From an uncultured Eubacteriales bacterium (lineage in GTDB: Bacteria; Bacillota; Clostridia; Monoglobales; Monoglobaceae): a stretch of DNA of 37,219 bases. The translations under genes and the position numbers were made by a program. The notes beneath the pieces were generated by a model, which saw only the letters and a program-made list of their open reading frames with translations, had not been told where the DNA came from and did not search any database. The stretch covers positions 1 through 37,219 of the forward strand of contig CATWQA010000018.1 of the NCBI GenBank assembly GCA_958352815.1. Direction: 5' to 3'. Shown here piece by piece: positions 7,467-16,116 of this stretch; position 1 is the stretch's first letter, and each line of letters opens with the position of its first letter.

Positions 7467-8365
7467 TATACACCGTTACATTTAATCCTGCGATCGACTA
7501 TGTTATACATCTTGACGAGGTTCAGCCCGGAGAGGTGAACCGCTCCCTGAGAGAAGAAGCATTCTTCGGGGGCAAGGGGGTTAACGTGTCCACCGTTTTG
7601 GCAAACATGGGGCAGGACAACGTTGCTCTCGGGTTTATCGCAGGCTTCACGGGAGAGGCAATCGAAAGCGGGCTCGGCTCAATGGGAATAAAGACCGACT
7701 TTATCCGCCTTAAAGAGGGGCTGACCCGAATTAATGTGAAGCTGAAATCCACAGAGGAGACCGACATAAACTGCCAAGGCCCCGAAATTGACTCCGCCTC
7801 GGTTGAGGAGCTGTTCGGAAAGCTGGAACGATTAGCCGAAGGGGACTATCTGATTTTGGCGGGAAGCATTCCCCCGTCAATGCCGGACGACATATATGAA
7901 AGAATTATGGCGCGCCTTGCGGGCAGGGGCATAAACATTGTTGTGGACGCGACCAAAGACCTGCTGCTCAACGTTTTGAAATACAAGCCGTTTTTGGTAA
8001 AGCCCAACAACCATGAGCTCAGCGAAATGCTGGGGGTTACCCTTGAGGGACGGGATGAAATCGTTGACGGAGCGCGGAAGCTGAGAGCCATGGGAGCGCG
8101 GAACGTCCTTGTCTCAATGGCGGGAGACGGAGCGGTTCTCGTGTCGGAAAAGGACGAGGTTATACCCATGGGAGCCCCCAAGGGCAAGGTTTTAAACTCT
8201 GTGGGCGCAGGAGACTCTATGGTGGCGGGCTTCGTCACCGGGTACTTAAAGAGCGGAGACTACAGAGAAGCCCTGAAGCTGGGAACGGCATGCGGCGGCG
8301 CAACGGCGTTCTCGCCGGGGCTTGCCCAAAAGGAAATGATTGAGGAAATACTAAAACAATTATAA
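7463..8365 (+). CDS. fruK: 1-phosphofructokinase
   Basis: This cytoplasmic enzyme uses ATP to convert fructose-1-phosphate, the product of the PTS permease, to fructose-1,6-bisphosphate. The 300-residue protein is a PfkB-family kinase. It has the N-terminal NPAIDYVIHLDEV, the first signature FFGGKGVNVSTVLANMG (about 32-48), and the second signature NSVGAGDSMVAGFVTGY near residue 250, whose GAGD Asp is the catalytic base. The start follows GGAGG and overlaps fruR. Its place between fruR and fruA makes it FruK rather than tagatose-6-phosphate kinase (LacC). Confidence 0.95.
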   Translation: MIYTVTFNPAIDYVIHLDEVQPGEVNRSLREEAFFGGKGVNVSTVLANMGQDNVALGFIAGFTGEAIESGLGSMGIKTDFIRLKEGLTRINVKLKSTEETDINCQGPEIDSASVEELFGKLERLAEGDYLILAGSIPPSMPDDIYERIMARLAGRGINIVVDATKDLLLNVLKYKPFLVKPNNHELSEMLGVTLEGRDEIVDGARKLRAMGARNVLVSMAGDGAVLVSEKDEVIPMGAPKGKVLNSVGAGDSMVAGFVTGYLKSGDYREALKLGTACGGATAFSPGLAQKEMIEEILKQL

Positions 8366-8382
8366 TATAAGGAGAGTTTATT

Positions 8383-10320
8383 ATGAGGGTAATTGATTTA
8401 CTAAAGGAAAACGCAATAGCGCTCAACCTAAAGCCCGCCTCAAAGGACGAGTTGTACGACAGACTGGTTGAGCTCCACGGCAAGGCGGGGAACATTTCCG
8501 ACCCCGCACAATACAAGGCCGACCTCCGGAAGCGCGACGCAGAGGGTCCCACGGCAATCGGAGACGGAGTTGCCATTCCCCACGCCAAGAGCGAAGCTGT
8601 CAAGGCTCCCGGTCTGACGGCGGCAACGGTTCCCGCAGGTATCGACCTTGACGCGCTGGACGGAAACCCCTCCGACCTGATCTTTATGATTGCGGCTCCC
8701 AAGGCGGGCGGCGATGTGCACCTGGAGACCCTGTCACGGCTGACGGTTATGCTTATGGACGGAGAGTTCAGGAAAAAGCTCCTCGGCGCAAAGACGGCAA
8801 AGGAGTTCCTCAGGTACATCGACGAGAAGGAAAAGGAAAAGTACGGCAGCGAAACACCCGAGGCAAAGACAGCCGCTCCCGCAAGCAAGAAGCTGAAGCT
8901 GGTGGCTGTTACGGCCTGCCCCACGGGAATTGCCCACACCTTTATGGCTGCGGAGGCTCTGGAGCAAAAGGCGCAGGAGCTGGGCTATGAGATAAAGGTT
9001 GAAACCAACGGCAGCGGCGGCGCAAAGAACGTGCTCACCCCCGCAGAGATTGCCGCAGCGGACGGCGTTATAATCGCGGCGGACAAAAACGTGGAAATGG
9101 CAAGGTTTGACGGAAAGCCGGTCGTGCAGTCCAAGGTTTCCGACGGCATACACAAGCCCGAGGCTCTGATTGCAAAGATTGCCGACGGCTCTGCGGGAAT
9201 TTATCACCACAGCGGTTCATCTTCCTCAGCAGACAGCAGCGGGGACAGCGGAGACGGCGTTGGACGCTCCATATACAAAAACCTGATGAACGGCGTTTCA
9301 CACATGCTGCCATTCGTTGTGGGCGGCGGTATACTGATCGCCCTGGCGTTCCTGTTTGACGACTACTCAATCGACCCAAGCAGCTTCGGAACCAACACGC
9401 CTCTGGCGGCGTTCTTCAAAACAATCGGCGACACGGCATTCGGCTTCATGCTGCCCATTCTGGCAGGCTTTATCGCAATGAGCATTGCGGACAGACCGGG
9501 TCTTGCGGTTGGCTTTGTAGGCGGCGCAATGGCTGTAGCGGGAACCACCTTCTCATCCCTTGTGAACCCTGACGCGACGGCTGTTTCCGCAGGATTTTTA
9601 GGCGCGCTGTTCGCCGGCTTTGCAGGCGGCTACATCACCTTAGGCCTTGAAAAGCTGTGTTCAAAACTGCCCGACGCTCTGGAGGGAATTAAGCCCGTAC
9701 TTATTTACCCCTTGGTGGGCATACTGATTATGGGACTTGTAATGTTCCTGTTTAACCCGATTATCGGCTGGCTCAACACCATGCTCAACAACGGCCTCCA
9801 CGCCATGAACGGCGCAAGCAAGATTGTTCTGGGTATGGTTCTGGGCGGAATGATGTCCATCGACATGGGCGGCCCCTTTAACAAGGCGGCTTACGTTTTC
9901 GGAACGGCGGCAATCTCCGAGGGCAACTATGACATTATGGCAGCGGTTATGGTGGGAGGTATGGTTCCCCCTATCGCAATCGCTCTGTGCACCACATTCT
10001 TCAAGAACAGGTTCACCCCCAACGAGCGCAAGTCAGGCGTTGTAAACTACATTATGGGTCTGTGCTTTATCAGCGAGGGCGCTATCCCCTACGCCGCTTC
10101 CGACCCCCTGCGCGTTATCCCCGCTTGTATTGCAGGCAGCGCGGTTTCGGGAGCTCTGTCAATGGCATTCGGCTGCACGCTGATGGCGCCTCACGGCGGT
10201 ATATTCGTGTTTCCCGTTGTGGGCAACGTACCCGGATACTTCGCCGCTCTGATTATCGGTTCTGTTGTGGGAGCTCTGCTTTTGGCGGTTCTCAAAAAGC
10301 CTATAAAAGAAAATTCTTAA
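8383..10320 (+). CDS. fruA: Fructose-specific PTS permease, EIIABC fusion
   Basis: This membrane transporter takes up fructose and phosphorylates it at carbon 1. In the 645 residues the EIIA domain is about 1-150 with phospho-His67 in AIPHAKSEA. The EIIB-fru domain is about 170-270 with phospho-Cys179 in VTACPTGIAHTF. A Ser/Gly-rich linker (about 280-300) leads to the EIIC membrane domain (about 305-645), with multiple hydrophobic helices and conserved MGGPFNKAAY. All three phosphotransfer units are present, so only HPr and Enzyme I are needed in addition, and both are encoded next. The start follows AAGGAG. Confidence 0.96.
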   Translation: MRVIDLLKENAIALNLKPASKDELYDRLVELHGKAGNISDPAQYKADLRKRDAEGPTAIGDGVAIPHAKSEAVKAPGLTAATVPAGIDLDALDGNPSDLIFMIAAPKAGGDVHLETLSRLTVMLMDGEFRKKLLGAKTAKEFLRYIDEKEKEKYGSETPEAKTAAPASKKLKLVAVTACPTGIAHTFMAAEALEQKAQELGYEIKVETNGSGGAKNVLTPAEIAAADGVIIAADKNVEMARFDGKPVVQSKVSDGIHKPEALIAKIADGSAGIYHHSGSSSSADSSGDSGDGVGRSIYKNLMNGVSHMLPFVVGGGILIALAFLFDDYSIDPSSFGTNTPLAAFFKTIGDTAFGFMLPILAGFIAMSIADRPGLAVGFVGGAMAVAGTTFSSLVNPDATAVSAGFLGALFAGFAGGYITLGLEKLCSKLPDALEGIKPVLIYPLVGILIMGLVMFLFNPIIGWLNTMLNNGLHAMNGASKIVLGMVLGGMMSIDMGGPFNKAAYVFGTAAISEGNYDIMAAVMVGGMVPPIAIALCTTFFKNRFTPNERKSGVVNYIMGLCFISEGAIPYAASDPLRVIPACIAGSAVSGALSMAFGCTLMAPHGGIFVFPVVGNVPGYFAALIIGSVVGALLLAVLKKPIKENS

Positions 10321-10378
10321 TTTAGACCTATAACTAAAGCAAAATAACATATAATAGATTATAAAAGGAGTGTTTTTT

Positions 10379-10636
10379 ATGGTATCAAAGAAAGTAACTG
10401 TAACAAATCCCGAGGGTCTGCACATGAGACCTGCAGGAGTATTCACAAAGGCCGTTGCCGCCTTTGAGTCGGACGTAACCATCAACTTCGGCGGCCAGAG
10501 CTTTAACGGCAAGAGCATTATGAACGTTATCGCAGCCTGCATTAAGTGCGGAAGCGAAATCGAAATCGTATGCGACGGCAGCGACGAGGAAGCGGCTCTG
10601 GCTAAGGCTGTTGAGCTGGTTCAGATCGCTGAATAG
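10379..10636 (+). CDS. ptsH: Phosphocarrier protein HPr
   Basis: HPr relays phosphate from Enzyme I to the EIIA domains. From ATG 10379 the product has 85 residues. His15 lies in NPEGLHMRPAG and Ser46 in NGKSIMN. Ser46 is the HPr kinase site used in carbon catabolite repression in Firmicutes. ATG 10379 is preferred to GTG 10370 because AAAAGGAG lies 8 nt upstream and because it puts His and Ser at the canonical positions 15 and 46. The gene follows fruA by 58 bp and precedes ptsI by 8 bp. Confidence 0.96.
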   Translation: MVSKKVTVTNPEGLHMRPAGVFTKAVAAFESDVTINFGGQSFNGKSIMNVIAACIKCGSEIEIVCDGSDEEAALAKAVELVQIAE

Positions 10637-10644
10637 GTGGCGAA

Positions 10645-12348
10645 ATGTATAGCGGAATACCGGGCTCTGACGGTATCGGCATCGGTAATGCGGTGCTGAT
10701 ACCCAAGCAGGAGCTCATATACGAACAAAACTCCGCCCTCTCTGCCGATGAGGAAATCAAGAGATTTGACGCTGCCGCAGAGGAGTACATGGATAAGACC
10801 TCCAAAAAGGCGGAGGAAATGCGTAAAAACATAGGCGACAGCGAGGCGGAAATTCTTATGGGGCATGTGCTCATGCTCAGCGACCCGTCTATGACCGACG
10901 AGGTTCGGAACAAAATCCGCGAAGGGGTCACTGCGGAATATGCGGCGGAGCAGGTCTTTGACATGTTCGCCATGATTTTTGAGGGCACAGGCGATGAGCT
11001 GACTATGCAGAGGGCAAGCGACCTGCGGGATATTAAAACAGGGATTATCAAAACCCTGCTGGGGCTTGAGGACGTGAGCATTGCCGCCCTGCCCGAGGGC
11101 AGCGTTATCGTTGCCGACGACCTGACCCCGTCTATGACCGCCGAAATTATTAAGGAAAACATTCAGGGAATTGTGACCGCTATAGGCGGCAGAACCTCCC
11201 ACTCTGCCATTCTTGCCCGCGCTCTGGAAATACCGGCGGTAATGGGCATAAGCGGCATAACAGAAGCGCTCAAGGACGGGCAGCAGCTTATTGTTGACGG
11301 CTCTGAGGGCAAGGTTATTGCCGACCCTGACGATAGTACCGTTTCGGAATACGAGAAAGCACGGGAGGAGTTCCTCAGGCAGAGACAGGAGCTGATGAAG
11401 CTCATAGGGCACCCCTCTGTCACGGCGGACGGAACAAAGGTTGAGCTGGTATGCAACATAGGCACGCCCGGGGACTGCGCCGCAGTTATGGAGCGGGACG
11501 GCGAAGGTATCGGCCTGTTCAGGACAGAGTTCCTGTTTATGGACTCCGAGACGAAGCCCGATGAGGAGCAGCAATTTGAGGCATACAAAAAGGTTGCCAT
11601 GACCATGAAGGGCAAGCCGGTTATTATCAGAACTTTGGACGTGGGCGGCGACAAGGGTATATCCTACCTTGACATAGGTCAGGAGGACAACCCGTTTATG
11701 GGCTTCAGAGCCGTTAGGTACTGCCTGAAAAACAAGGACTTATACAGGGAACAGCTTAGAGCTCTGCTCCGCGCAAGCGCATTCGGCAACATTAAGATAA
11801 TGGTTCCGCTGGTGACCTGCGTTGACGAAATCAGAGAGGTTAAGGCAATGGTAAAGGAGCTTATGGCAGAGCTTGACCAAAAGGGCGTTAAATACGACAA
11901 GAGCATTCAGGTGGGCGTTATGATGGAGACGGCTGCGGCGGCGGTTATTGCAGACCTGCTGGCGGCTGAGGCTGACTTCTTCAGCATCGGCACCAACGAC
12001 CTGACAGGGTACACCATGGCGGCCGACAGAGGCAACGCCAACGTGGCGTATTTGTACTCGGCATACAACCCGGCTGTGCTGCGGAATATCAAGAGGATTA
12101 TCGAGTGCGGCAAGGCGGAGAACATAATGGTGGGAATGTGCGGCGAGGCTGCCGCAGACCCCTGTCTCGCGCCCCTGCTCATCTCATTCGGGCTTGATGA
12201 ATACAGCGTGAGCCCCACCTCTGTTCTGGCAACCAGAGCCACGCTTCTTAAGTGGACAAAGGCGGAAGCCGATAAGGTCGCTGAGCAGGCAATGAGCTGC
12301 GCCACCGAGGCGGAGGTTAGGGCAATCCTTGAATCTAACAAAAAATAA
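10645..12348 (+). CDS. ptsI: PTS Enzyme I (phosphoenolpyruvate-protein phosphotransferase)
   Basis: Enzyme I autophosphorylates with phosphoenolpyruvate and passes the phosphate to HPr. The 567-residue length is typical. The phospho-His is H186 in GGRTSHSAILARA. The C-terminal PEP-binding barrel has GLFRTEFLFM, RTLDVGGDKG and active-site C499 in GMCGEAAADP. AGGTGG precedes the ATG. Having the general PTS genes inside the fructose operon means fructose could induce its own phosphorelay. A strong terminator follows. Confidence 0.97.
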   Translation: MYSGIPGSDGIGIGNAVLIPKQELIYEQNSALSADEEIKRFDAAAEEYMDKTSKKAEEMRKNIGDSEAEILMGHVLMLSDPSMTDEVRNKIREGVTAEYAAEQVFDMFAMIFEGTGDELTMQRASDLRDIKTGIIKTLLGLEDVSIAALPEGSVIVADDLTPSMTAEIIKENIQGIVTAIGGRTSHSAILARALEIPAVMGISGITEALKDGQQLIVDGSEGKVIADPDDSTVSEYEKAREEFLRQRQELMKLIGHPSVTADGTKVELVCNIGTPGDCAAVMERDGEGIGLFRTEFLFMDSETKPDEEQQFEAYKKVAMTMKGKPVIIRTLDVGGDKGISYLDIGQEDNPFMGFRAVRYCLKNKDLYREQLRALLRASAFGNIKIMVPLVTCVDEIREVKAMVKELMAELDQKGVKYDKSIQVGVMMETAAAAVIADLLAAEADFFSIGTNDLTGYTMAADRGNANVAYLYSAYNPAVLRNIKRIIECGKAENIMVGMCGEAAADPCLAPLLISFGLDEYSVSPTSVLATRATLLKWTKAEADKVAEQAMSCATEAEVRAILESNKK

Positions 12349-12351
12349 ATC

Positions 12352-12378
12352 AAAAAGGCGGGAGCACCCCGCCTTTTT
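12352..12378 (+). terminator. Intrinsic terminator of the fructose operon
   Basis: An 11-bp stem, AAAAAGGCGGG / CCCGCCTTTTT, with a 5-nt loop, ending in TTTTT. It lies just after the ptsI stop codon. Confidence 0.95.
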
Positions 12379-12379
12379 A

Positions 12380-12960
12380 ATGTATAGTGTAGAGTGTAGA
12401 GTGTAGAAATCATCTGCGCAGTAGATAAATAATTTTGATAAAGGCTTTGCCTTTTGTTTGCCCGCCCTGCGCTCGGGGAGGTCGGGCTGTGACCCCACTT
12501 CTTTGAAGTGGGACGGCTCATATTATTCCAGTTTGCACAAAGTATGCAATGTCAATAACGTTCCTAAGTTGTTGCTTACAGAGCGCAACAGGGCGGGCGA
12601 CAGATATAACAATGTGATTATACAAATTTACAGGGATTATGGGTAAAATAAATCTCAAATCCGTATAATATGGTTGAAGCTTTTAAAATGGTCAGCGGGC
12701 GCAATAAATGGCGCCCCTACGAATTTGAGGGGTTACATACACGTCAATCCATTTACATTTGCAAAACTGTTTGGGTAGCTCGGGGCGTATGGGAATCCGC
12801 CCCCTACGAAATTGGTAGGTTACGCATATATCAATCCCATTCGTGTCCACTTTATGGGGTATAGTTTAGATTTCTACACTCTACACTCTACATTCTACAC
12901 TATAACACTCTCCTATCGTCTGCTACTATAAAAAAATCACAAAACTGCTCCTTTACTGAT
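12380..12960. repeat. Composite dispersed repeats between ptsI and the pectate lyase gene
   Basis: No gene. 12382-12410: 7-bp tandem repeat (TGTAGAG units). 12432-12722: a composite repeat made of TTGATAAAGGC, the GCCCGCCCTGCGC palindrome and the ACAGGGATTATGGG...CCGTATAATATGG core, ending in GGGCGCAATAAATGGCGCCC. It is the same as 19769-19959 except for the 93-bp cassette. 12780-12812: a GGGGCG...CGCCCCCTACGAA palindrome. 12870-12900: the 7-bp tandem repeat again. Any pectate lyase promoter would lie at about 12960-12990; I see only weak candidates. Confidence 0.75.
12488..12580 (+). repeat. 93-bp nested cassette, copy 2, with an exact empty site elsewhere
   Basis: It inserts between GGTCGGGC and GAGCGCAAC. 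The uninterrupted form GGTCGGGCGAGCGCAAC is at 19810-19826. The cassette starts TGTGACCCCACTTC, has a CCCACTTC/GAAGTGGG hairpin and ends TTGCTTACA. Confidence 0.85.
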
Positions 12961-13010
12961 TTGCCCTCAGGTGTTAAAGTATAGATATACCGATACAAGG
13001 AGGGTTATAT

Positions 13011-15482
13011 ATGAAAAGATTGTTTAAGGGCGGCTTATGGGCTGTAATACTCACTATGCTCATAAGCCTTTGCGGTTATGTTCCCGTCTCGGCAGAGGGA
13101 GAAATTGAGATTACCTCGGCGGCGGGCTGGTTTGAGTCCGCCTACGTCACTTGGACAGGCAGCGCCGATAAGTACAATGTGTACTCCAAAAAATCAGGCG
13201 GGGATTATGTTAAGCTGGACGATGAGCTTGTGCGAGCCTATCCGGGATACTTTCGCGCCGACGCTTTGGGACTTGCGGCAGGAGAATATATTCTGCGGAT
13301 TGTGCCGATAAAGAACGGCGAGGAAGCAGAGGGCGCAGCCGAAACTCAGCCCCTGACAGTTATGCCCCATGTGCGGGAGGGCTTTGGCTTTTCCCAAAAT
13401 TCCCCCTATCTCACATCAAGCGGCGCATACAATGATGACGGAACCCTGAAAGAGGACGCAGACGTTATCTACGTCACCAACGGCAACAAGGACACGGTCA
13501 CCATAAACGGCGACCCCTCTTTGGGCGTAGGGCTTACCCAAATCTTAGCCTACCGCCAGGCGAAAAAAATCAAGACCACCCTTGCCATCAGGATTATAGG
13601 CAAGGTAGACGAGCCCGCCGACACGGTTATCCACACCGCCCAGTTCCAGAACACGGGGAACGTGACCTTAGAGGGTGTGGGAGACGACGCTGTTATATTC
13701 GGCTGGATTATGACCCTGAAGCGGGTGACCAACATGGAGGTCAGGAACCTGGCAATGATGTACGGCGGCGAGGGAACCACGGGCTCCGCCATAGTTCTTG
13801 ACACCGACAACAAAAATGTCTGGGTGCACAACTGCGACTTCTTCTACGGCGCGCCCGGCAAGGACGCCGACCAGAAAAAGGGAGACGGAGCCGTTGACCT
13901 GAAATCCCGCTCCGACTACGTAACTATTTCCTACAACCACTTCTGGGATTTGGGCAAGACCTGCGTCTCCGGCGGCCCCTGGGAAAACAGCAATATGTAC
14001 TCGGAGGAAGCCCAAATCTTTGTCACCTACCACCACAATTGGTTTGACCACACCGACTCCCGCCACCCACGCTGCGTGGTGGGCAGCAACCATGTATACA
14101 ACAACTACTATGACGGCAACGCCATGTACGGCATAGGCGCCGCCATGAAAACCTCGGTTTTCTCCGAGAACAACTATTACAGGAACTGTCCCCGCCCTAT
14201 GATTATTGCCTCTCAGGGCAGCGACTGCTATGACGCGGCAACCGACACCTACAAGGACAAGGGAACTCTTTCAGGGCAGATGGGCGGCATGATTAAATCC
14301 TACGGTGACGTTATCGTAGGAGCAGACCGCTTTTATCCCTACGGCACAGAGCCTGTCAGCGGCGAGTTTGACGCATATGTTGCTGCAAGCCGTGACGAGG
14401 TGGTTCCCCATACCGTTACCGCAAAGAAAGGCGACGAATACGGCTGCGGCACATACAACAACTTTGACTCGAATCCCGAAATTATGTACGAATACCAAAT
14501 CGACGCACCGAAGGAAGCGGTGGAAAAGGTCAAGAAATACTCCGGCAGAGTTGAGGGCGGAGACTTTAAGTGGAGCTTTAACAACGAGACCGACGACTCA
14601 TTCCACGATATTGATGAAAACCTGCTGGCGGCAATAAAGGGATATCAATCAAGTCTGGTTGCCGTGGGTGGAGGAATAATTCCCGTAGAGCCTGCGGAGC
14701 CCACCGCCTCCGCTCAGCCCACAACCGACCCGAACACAACTCCCGCTCCCACTCCGAGACCGGCGGGAGATATGGAAAAAATCCCTGTCGGCGCGGCAAG
14801 CTATGCCAAGGACTGGTTCGGAGGCGAGAGCATGTCCGCAGGCGACCTGTCCGCAGACGGGTATATATACTGCTGCAAGGGCAGCGGCAACAGCTATAAA
14901 ACCAACGCCTTTACCACAGGCGGGCTGAGCATTACCAGAGGTTACCAGACAAAGGCTGTCGACCAGCGTTCCTACTACTGTATACCCGAAACCGAATGTA
15001 ATGTTACCGTTTACTTCTACTCAAACGGAACCAACAGTCTGGGACTTTACACCACAAGCCTGACCGAGCCCGCAGCCACCTTCCAGCCCGAAGCGGCAGG
15101 GGACTACGCCTTTACGTACCACTTTACCGAGGTCGGCTCTCCGCTGTATATTGCAGGCCCCAAGGGGGATATAAATTTTGCGGGAATTTCCGTGGCGGCT
15201 GCAAAGACTCCCTACGAAATCGAAAGCGCAGAATTTAACTCGGAGGGAGAGCTGTCTGTTACCCTGACCTGCAACACAGACCCGCCTGCTGAAGCACTGC
15301 TGATTGTTGCGGTGTATTCGGACAGCGGGCAAGATACCCTTACAGATTTCAGAGCCCTCCCCGTAAACGGCGGCGGCACAACCGTTATCGACAACGTAAA
15401 CTCCGAGGGCATAATTAAAGTATTCGTCTGGAGCGGAACCGATAGTATTGTTCCATATAGCAACGTAGAGATTAGCGATTAG
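13011..15482 (+). CDS. Secreted multidomain pectate lyase (PL1-like)
   Basis: An extracellular enzyme expected to cleave polygalacturonate by beta-elimination. The 823 residues start with a signal peptide (1-29, ending PVSAEG). A fibronectin-III-like domain (about 30-120) follows, then a PL1-type beta-helix (about 130-500). The helix contains VWVHNCDFFYG, DGAVDLKSRSDYVTISYNHF, YHHNWFDHTDSRHPRCVVGS and HVYNNYYDG. R351 and R354 lie in the SRHPR segment that holds the family's catalytic arginine. A Pro/Thr linker (about 563-585) leads to a beta-rich, probably carbohydrate-binding module, and then to a C-terminal domain (about 735-823) resembling the end of the GLUG protein at 16226-19390. The start follows AAGGAGGG. 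It seems monocistronic. Confidence 0.93.
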   Translation: MKRLFKGGLWAVILTMLISLCGYVPVSAEGEIEITSAAGWFESAYVTWTGSADKYNVYSKKSGGDYVKLDDELVRAYPGYFRADALGLAAGEYILRIVPIKNGEEAEGAAETQPLTVMPHVREGFGFSQNSPYLTSSGAYNDDGTLKEDADVIYVTNGNKDTVTINGDPSLGVGLTQILAYRQAKKIKTTLAIRIIGKVDEPADTVIHTAQFQNTGNVTLEGVGDDAVIFGWIMTLKRVTNMEVRNLAMMYGGEGTTGSAIVLDTDNKNVWVHNCDFFYGAPGKDADQKKGDGAVDLKSRSDYVTISYNHFWDLGKTCVSGGPWENSNMYSEEAQIFVTYHHNWFDHTDSRHPRCVVGSNHVYNNYYDGNAMYGIGAAMKTSVFSENNYYRNCPRPMIIASQGSDCYDAATDTYKDKGTLSGQMGGMIKSYGDVIVGADRFYPYGTEPVSGEFDAYVAASRDEVVPHTVTAKKGDEYGCGTYNNFDSNPEIMYEYQIDAPKEAVEKVKKYSGRVEGGDFKWSFNNETDDSFHDIDENLLAAIKGYQSSLVAVGGGIIPVEPAEPTASAQPTTDPNTTPAPTPRPAGDMEKIPVGAASYAKDWFGGESMSAGDLSADGYIYCCKGSGNSYKTNAFTTGGLSITRGYQTKAVDQRSYYCIPETECNVTVYFYSNGTNSLGLYTTSLTEPAATFQPEAAGDYAFTYHFTEVGSPLYIAGPKGDINFAGISVAAAKTPYEIESAEFNSEGELSVTLTCNTDPPAEALLIVAVYSDSGQDTLTDFRALPVNGGGTTVIDNVNSEGIIKVFVWSGTDSIVPYSNVEISD

Positions 15483-15516
15483 CAAATAGGGAATAGTAAT
15501 CAACAAATAGCAAAAT

Positions 15517-15544
15517 AGCGAATAGGAACAACTCCTATTCGCTA
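15517..15544. repeat. Hairpin repeat after the pectate lyase gene
   Basis: AGCGAATAGGA / TCCTATTCGCT around ACAAC. Exact relatives lie at 16185-16215 and 20396-20426. It is embedded in 7-8-bp AGCAAAT/AGCGAAT tandem units starting right at the stop codon. It may act as a transcript end, but no T-run follows on the plus strand. Confidence 0.6.
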
Positions 15545-15790
15545 ATTGCTATAACAGTTGATACTATATTATATGGATTTTGGATTATATTTAAATCGTA
15601 ATCCCTGTAACTTTATATAATCACATTGGTTTATATACGGGCGCAATAAATGGCGCCCCTACGAATAAATGTAACATACACGTAAACCCATTTACATTTG
15701 CAAAAAGAAAAACTCTAAGAATAGGGCTCCCGAAAAGTCGTTAGACTTTTTGGGATAGAGGAGCATATGCCCGCAAAGGCGCAAACTTGC
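15545..15790. repeat. Dispersed repeats between the lyase gene and TA copy 1
   Basis: No gene. It holds the inverted core (ATATTATATGG...AATCCCTGTAACTTTATATAATCACATTGG, in two pieces), the empty GGGCGCAATAAATGGCGCCC palindrome at about 15641-15662, and from 15726 the variable-arm hairpin family (CCGAAAAGTC/GACTTTTTGGG, then GAGGAGCATATGCCCGC). Confidence 0.65.
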
Positions 15791-15846
15791 CGAACAGGCA
15801 AGTTGCGCAAGGAGGGCATAATGCGACGACGTAATAGTTATTTAAT

Positions 15847-15875
15847 TTGACATTATTCAACATTCCATGTATAAT
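15847..15875 (+). promoter_or_regulatory. Sense promoter of TA-like locus 1
   Basis: TTGACA (15847-15852), a 17-bp spacer and TATAAT (15870-15875): a full consensus match. The predicted RNA starts near 15882 with AAGCAGATAAAAAGGTAA. Confidence 0.85.
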
Positions 15876-15958
15876 CTAACTAAGCAGATAAAAAGGTAAT
15901 TGAAGGACGGTTAGCCATCTCCTGTGCTACAACCTGTAGCAGAAAGGGGGTGACGCTT

Positions 15959-16033
15959 ATGTGGAAAACAATAATTAAAGTTATTGTATCTATTATAGTT
16001 TTTTATATAATAGTAACCATAAAAGCAATGTAA
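15959..16033 (+). CDS. Small hydrophobic peptide, candidate type I toxin (copy 1)
   Basis: A 24-residue peptide that starts MWKT, has a single strongly hydrophobic stretch (about residues 5-20, Ile/Val rich) and ends TIKAM. It looks like one short membrane-spanning helix. AAAGGGGG precedes the ATG; upstream CUCCU in the leader can pair with this ribosome binding site, with TGCTAC/GTAGCA forming the adjoining stem. The stop codon overlaps the base of the GTAACCG/CGGTTAC hairpin. A consensus promoter lies upstream, and a second consensus promoter reads towards the gene from downstream. Size, hydrophobicity and the opposing RNA match type I toxins such as Fst. I recognise no named family. No toxicity data can be read from sequence. 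Confidence 0.65.
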   Translation: MWKTIIKVIVSIIVFYIIVTIKAM

Positions 16034-16110
16034 CCGCCTTCTGCCAAAGACGGTTACATCAAAACGATTAGCTAATTTGGCTAACCGAGAATTCGGTTTA
16101 CCTTTTATCT
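16020..16110 (-). ncRNA. Candidate antisense antitoxin RNA (copy 1)
   Basis: Predicted from the minus-strand promoter at 16117-16145. About 90 nt would run through AACCGA/TCGGTT and end at the GTAACCG/CGGTTAC hairpin (16030-16057) followed by TTGCTTTTAT. It overlaps the 3' part of the peptide mRNA, including the stop codon. Its 5' end (AAGCAGATAAAAGGTAA) nearly copies the 5' end of the sense RNA. Confidence 0.6.
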
Positions 16111-16116
16111 GCTTTT

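Noticed and set aside
8235..8939. Minus-strand open frame opposite fruA
   Set aside because: The Ser/Ala-rich translation is produced by the complementary strand of fruA. No start signal.
12380..12910. Possible CRISPR array
   Set aside because: Repeats here are palindromic dispersed elements and 7-bp tandem units. There are no regularly spaced 24-40-bp repeats with unique spacers and no cas genes.
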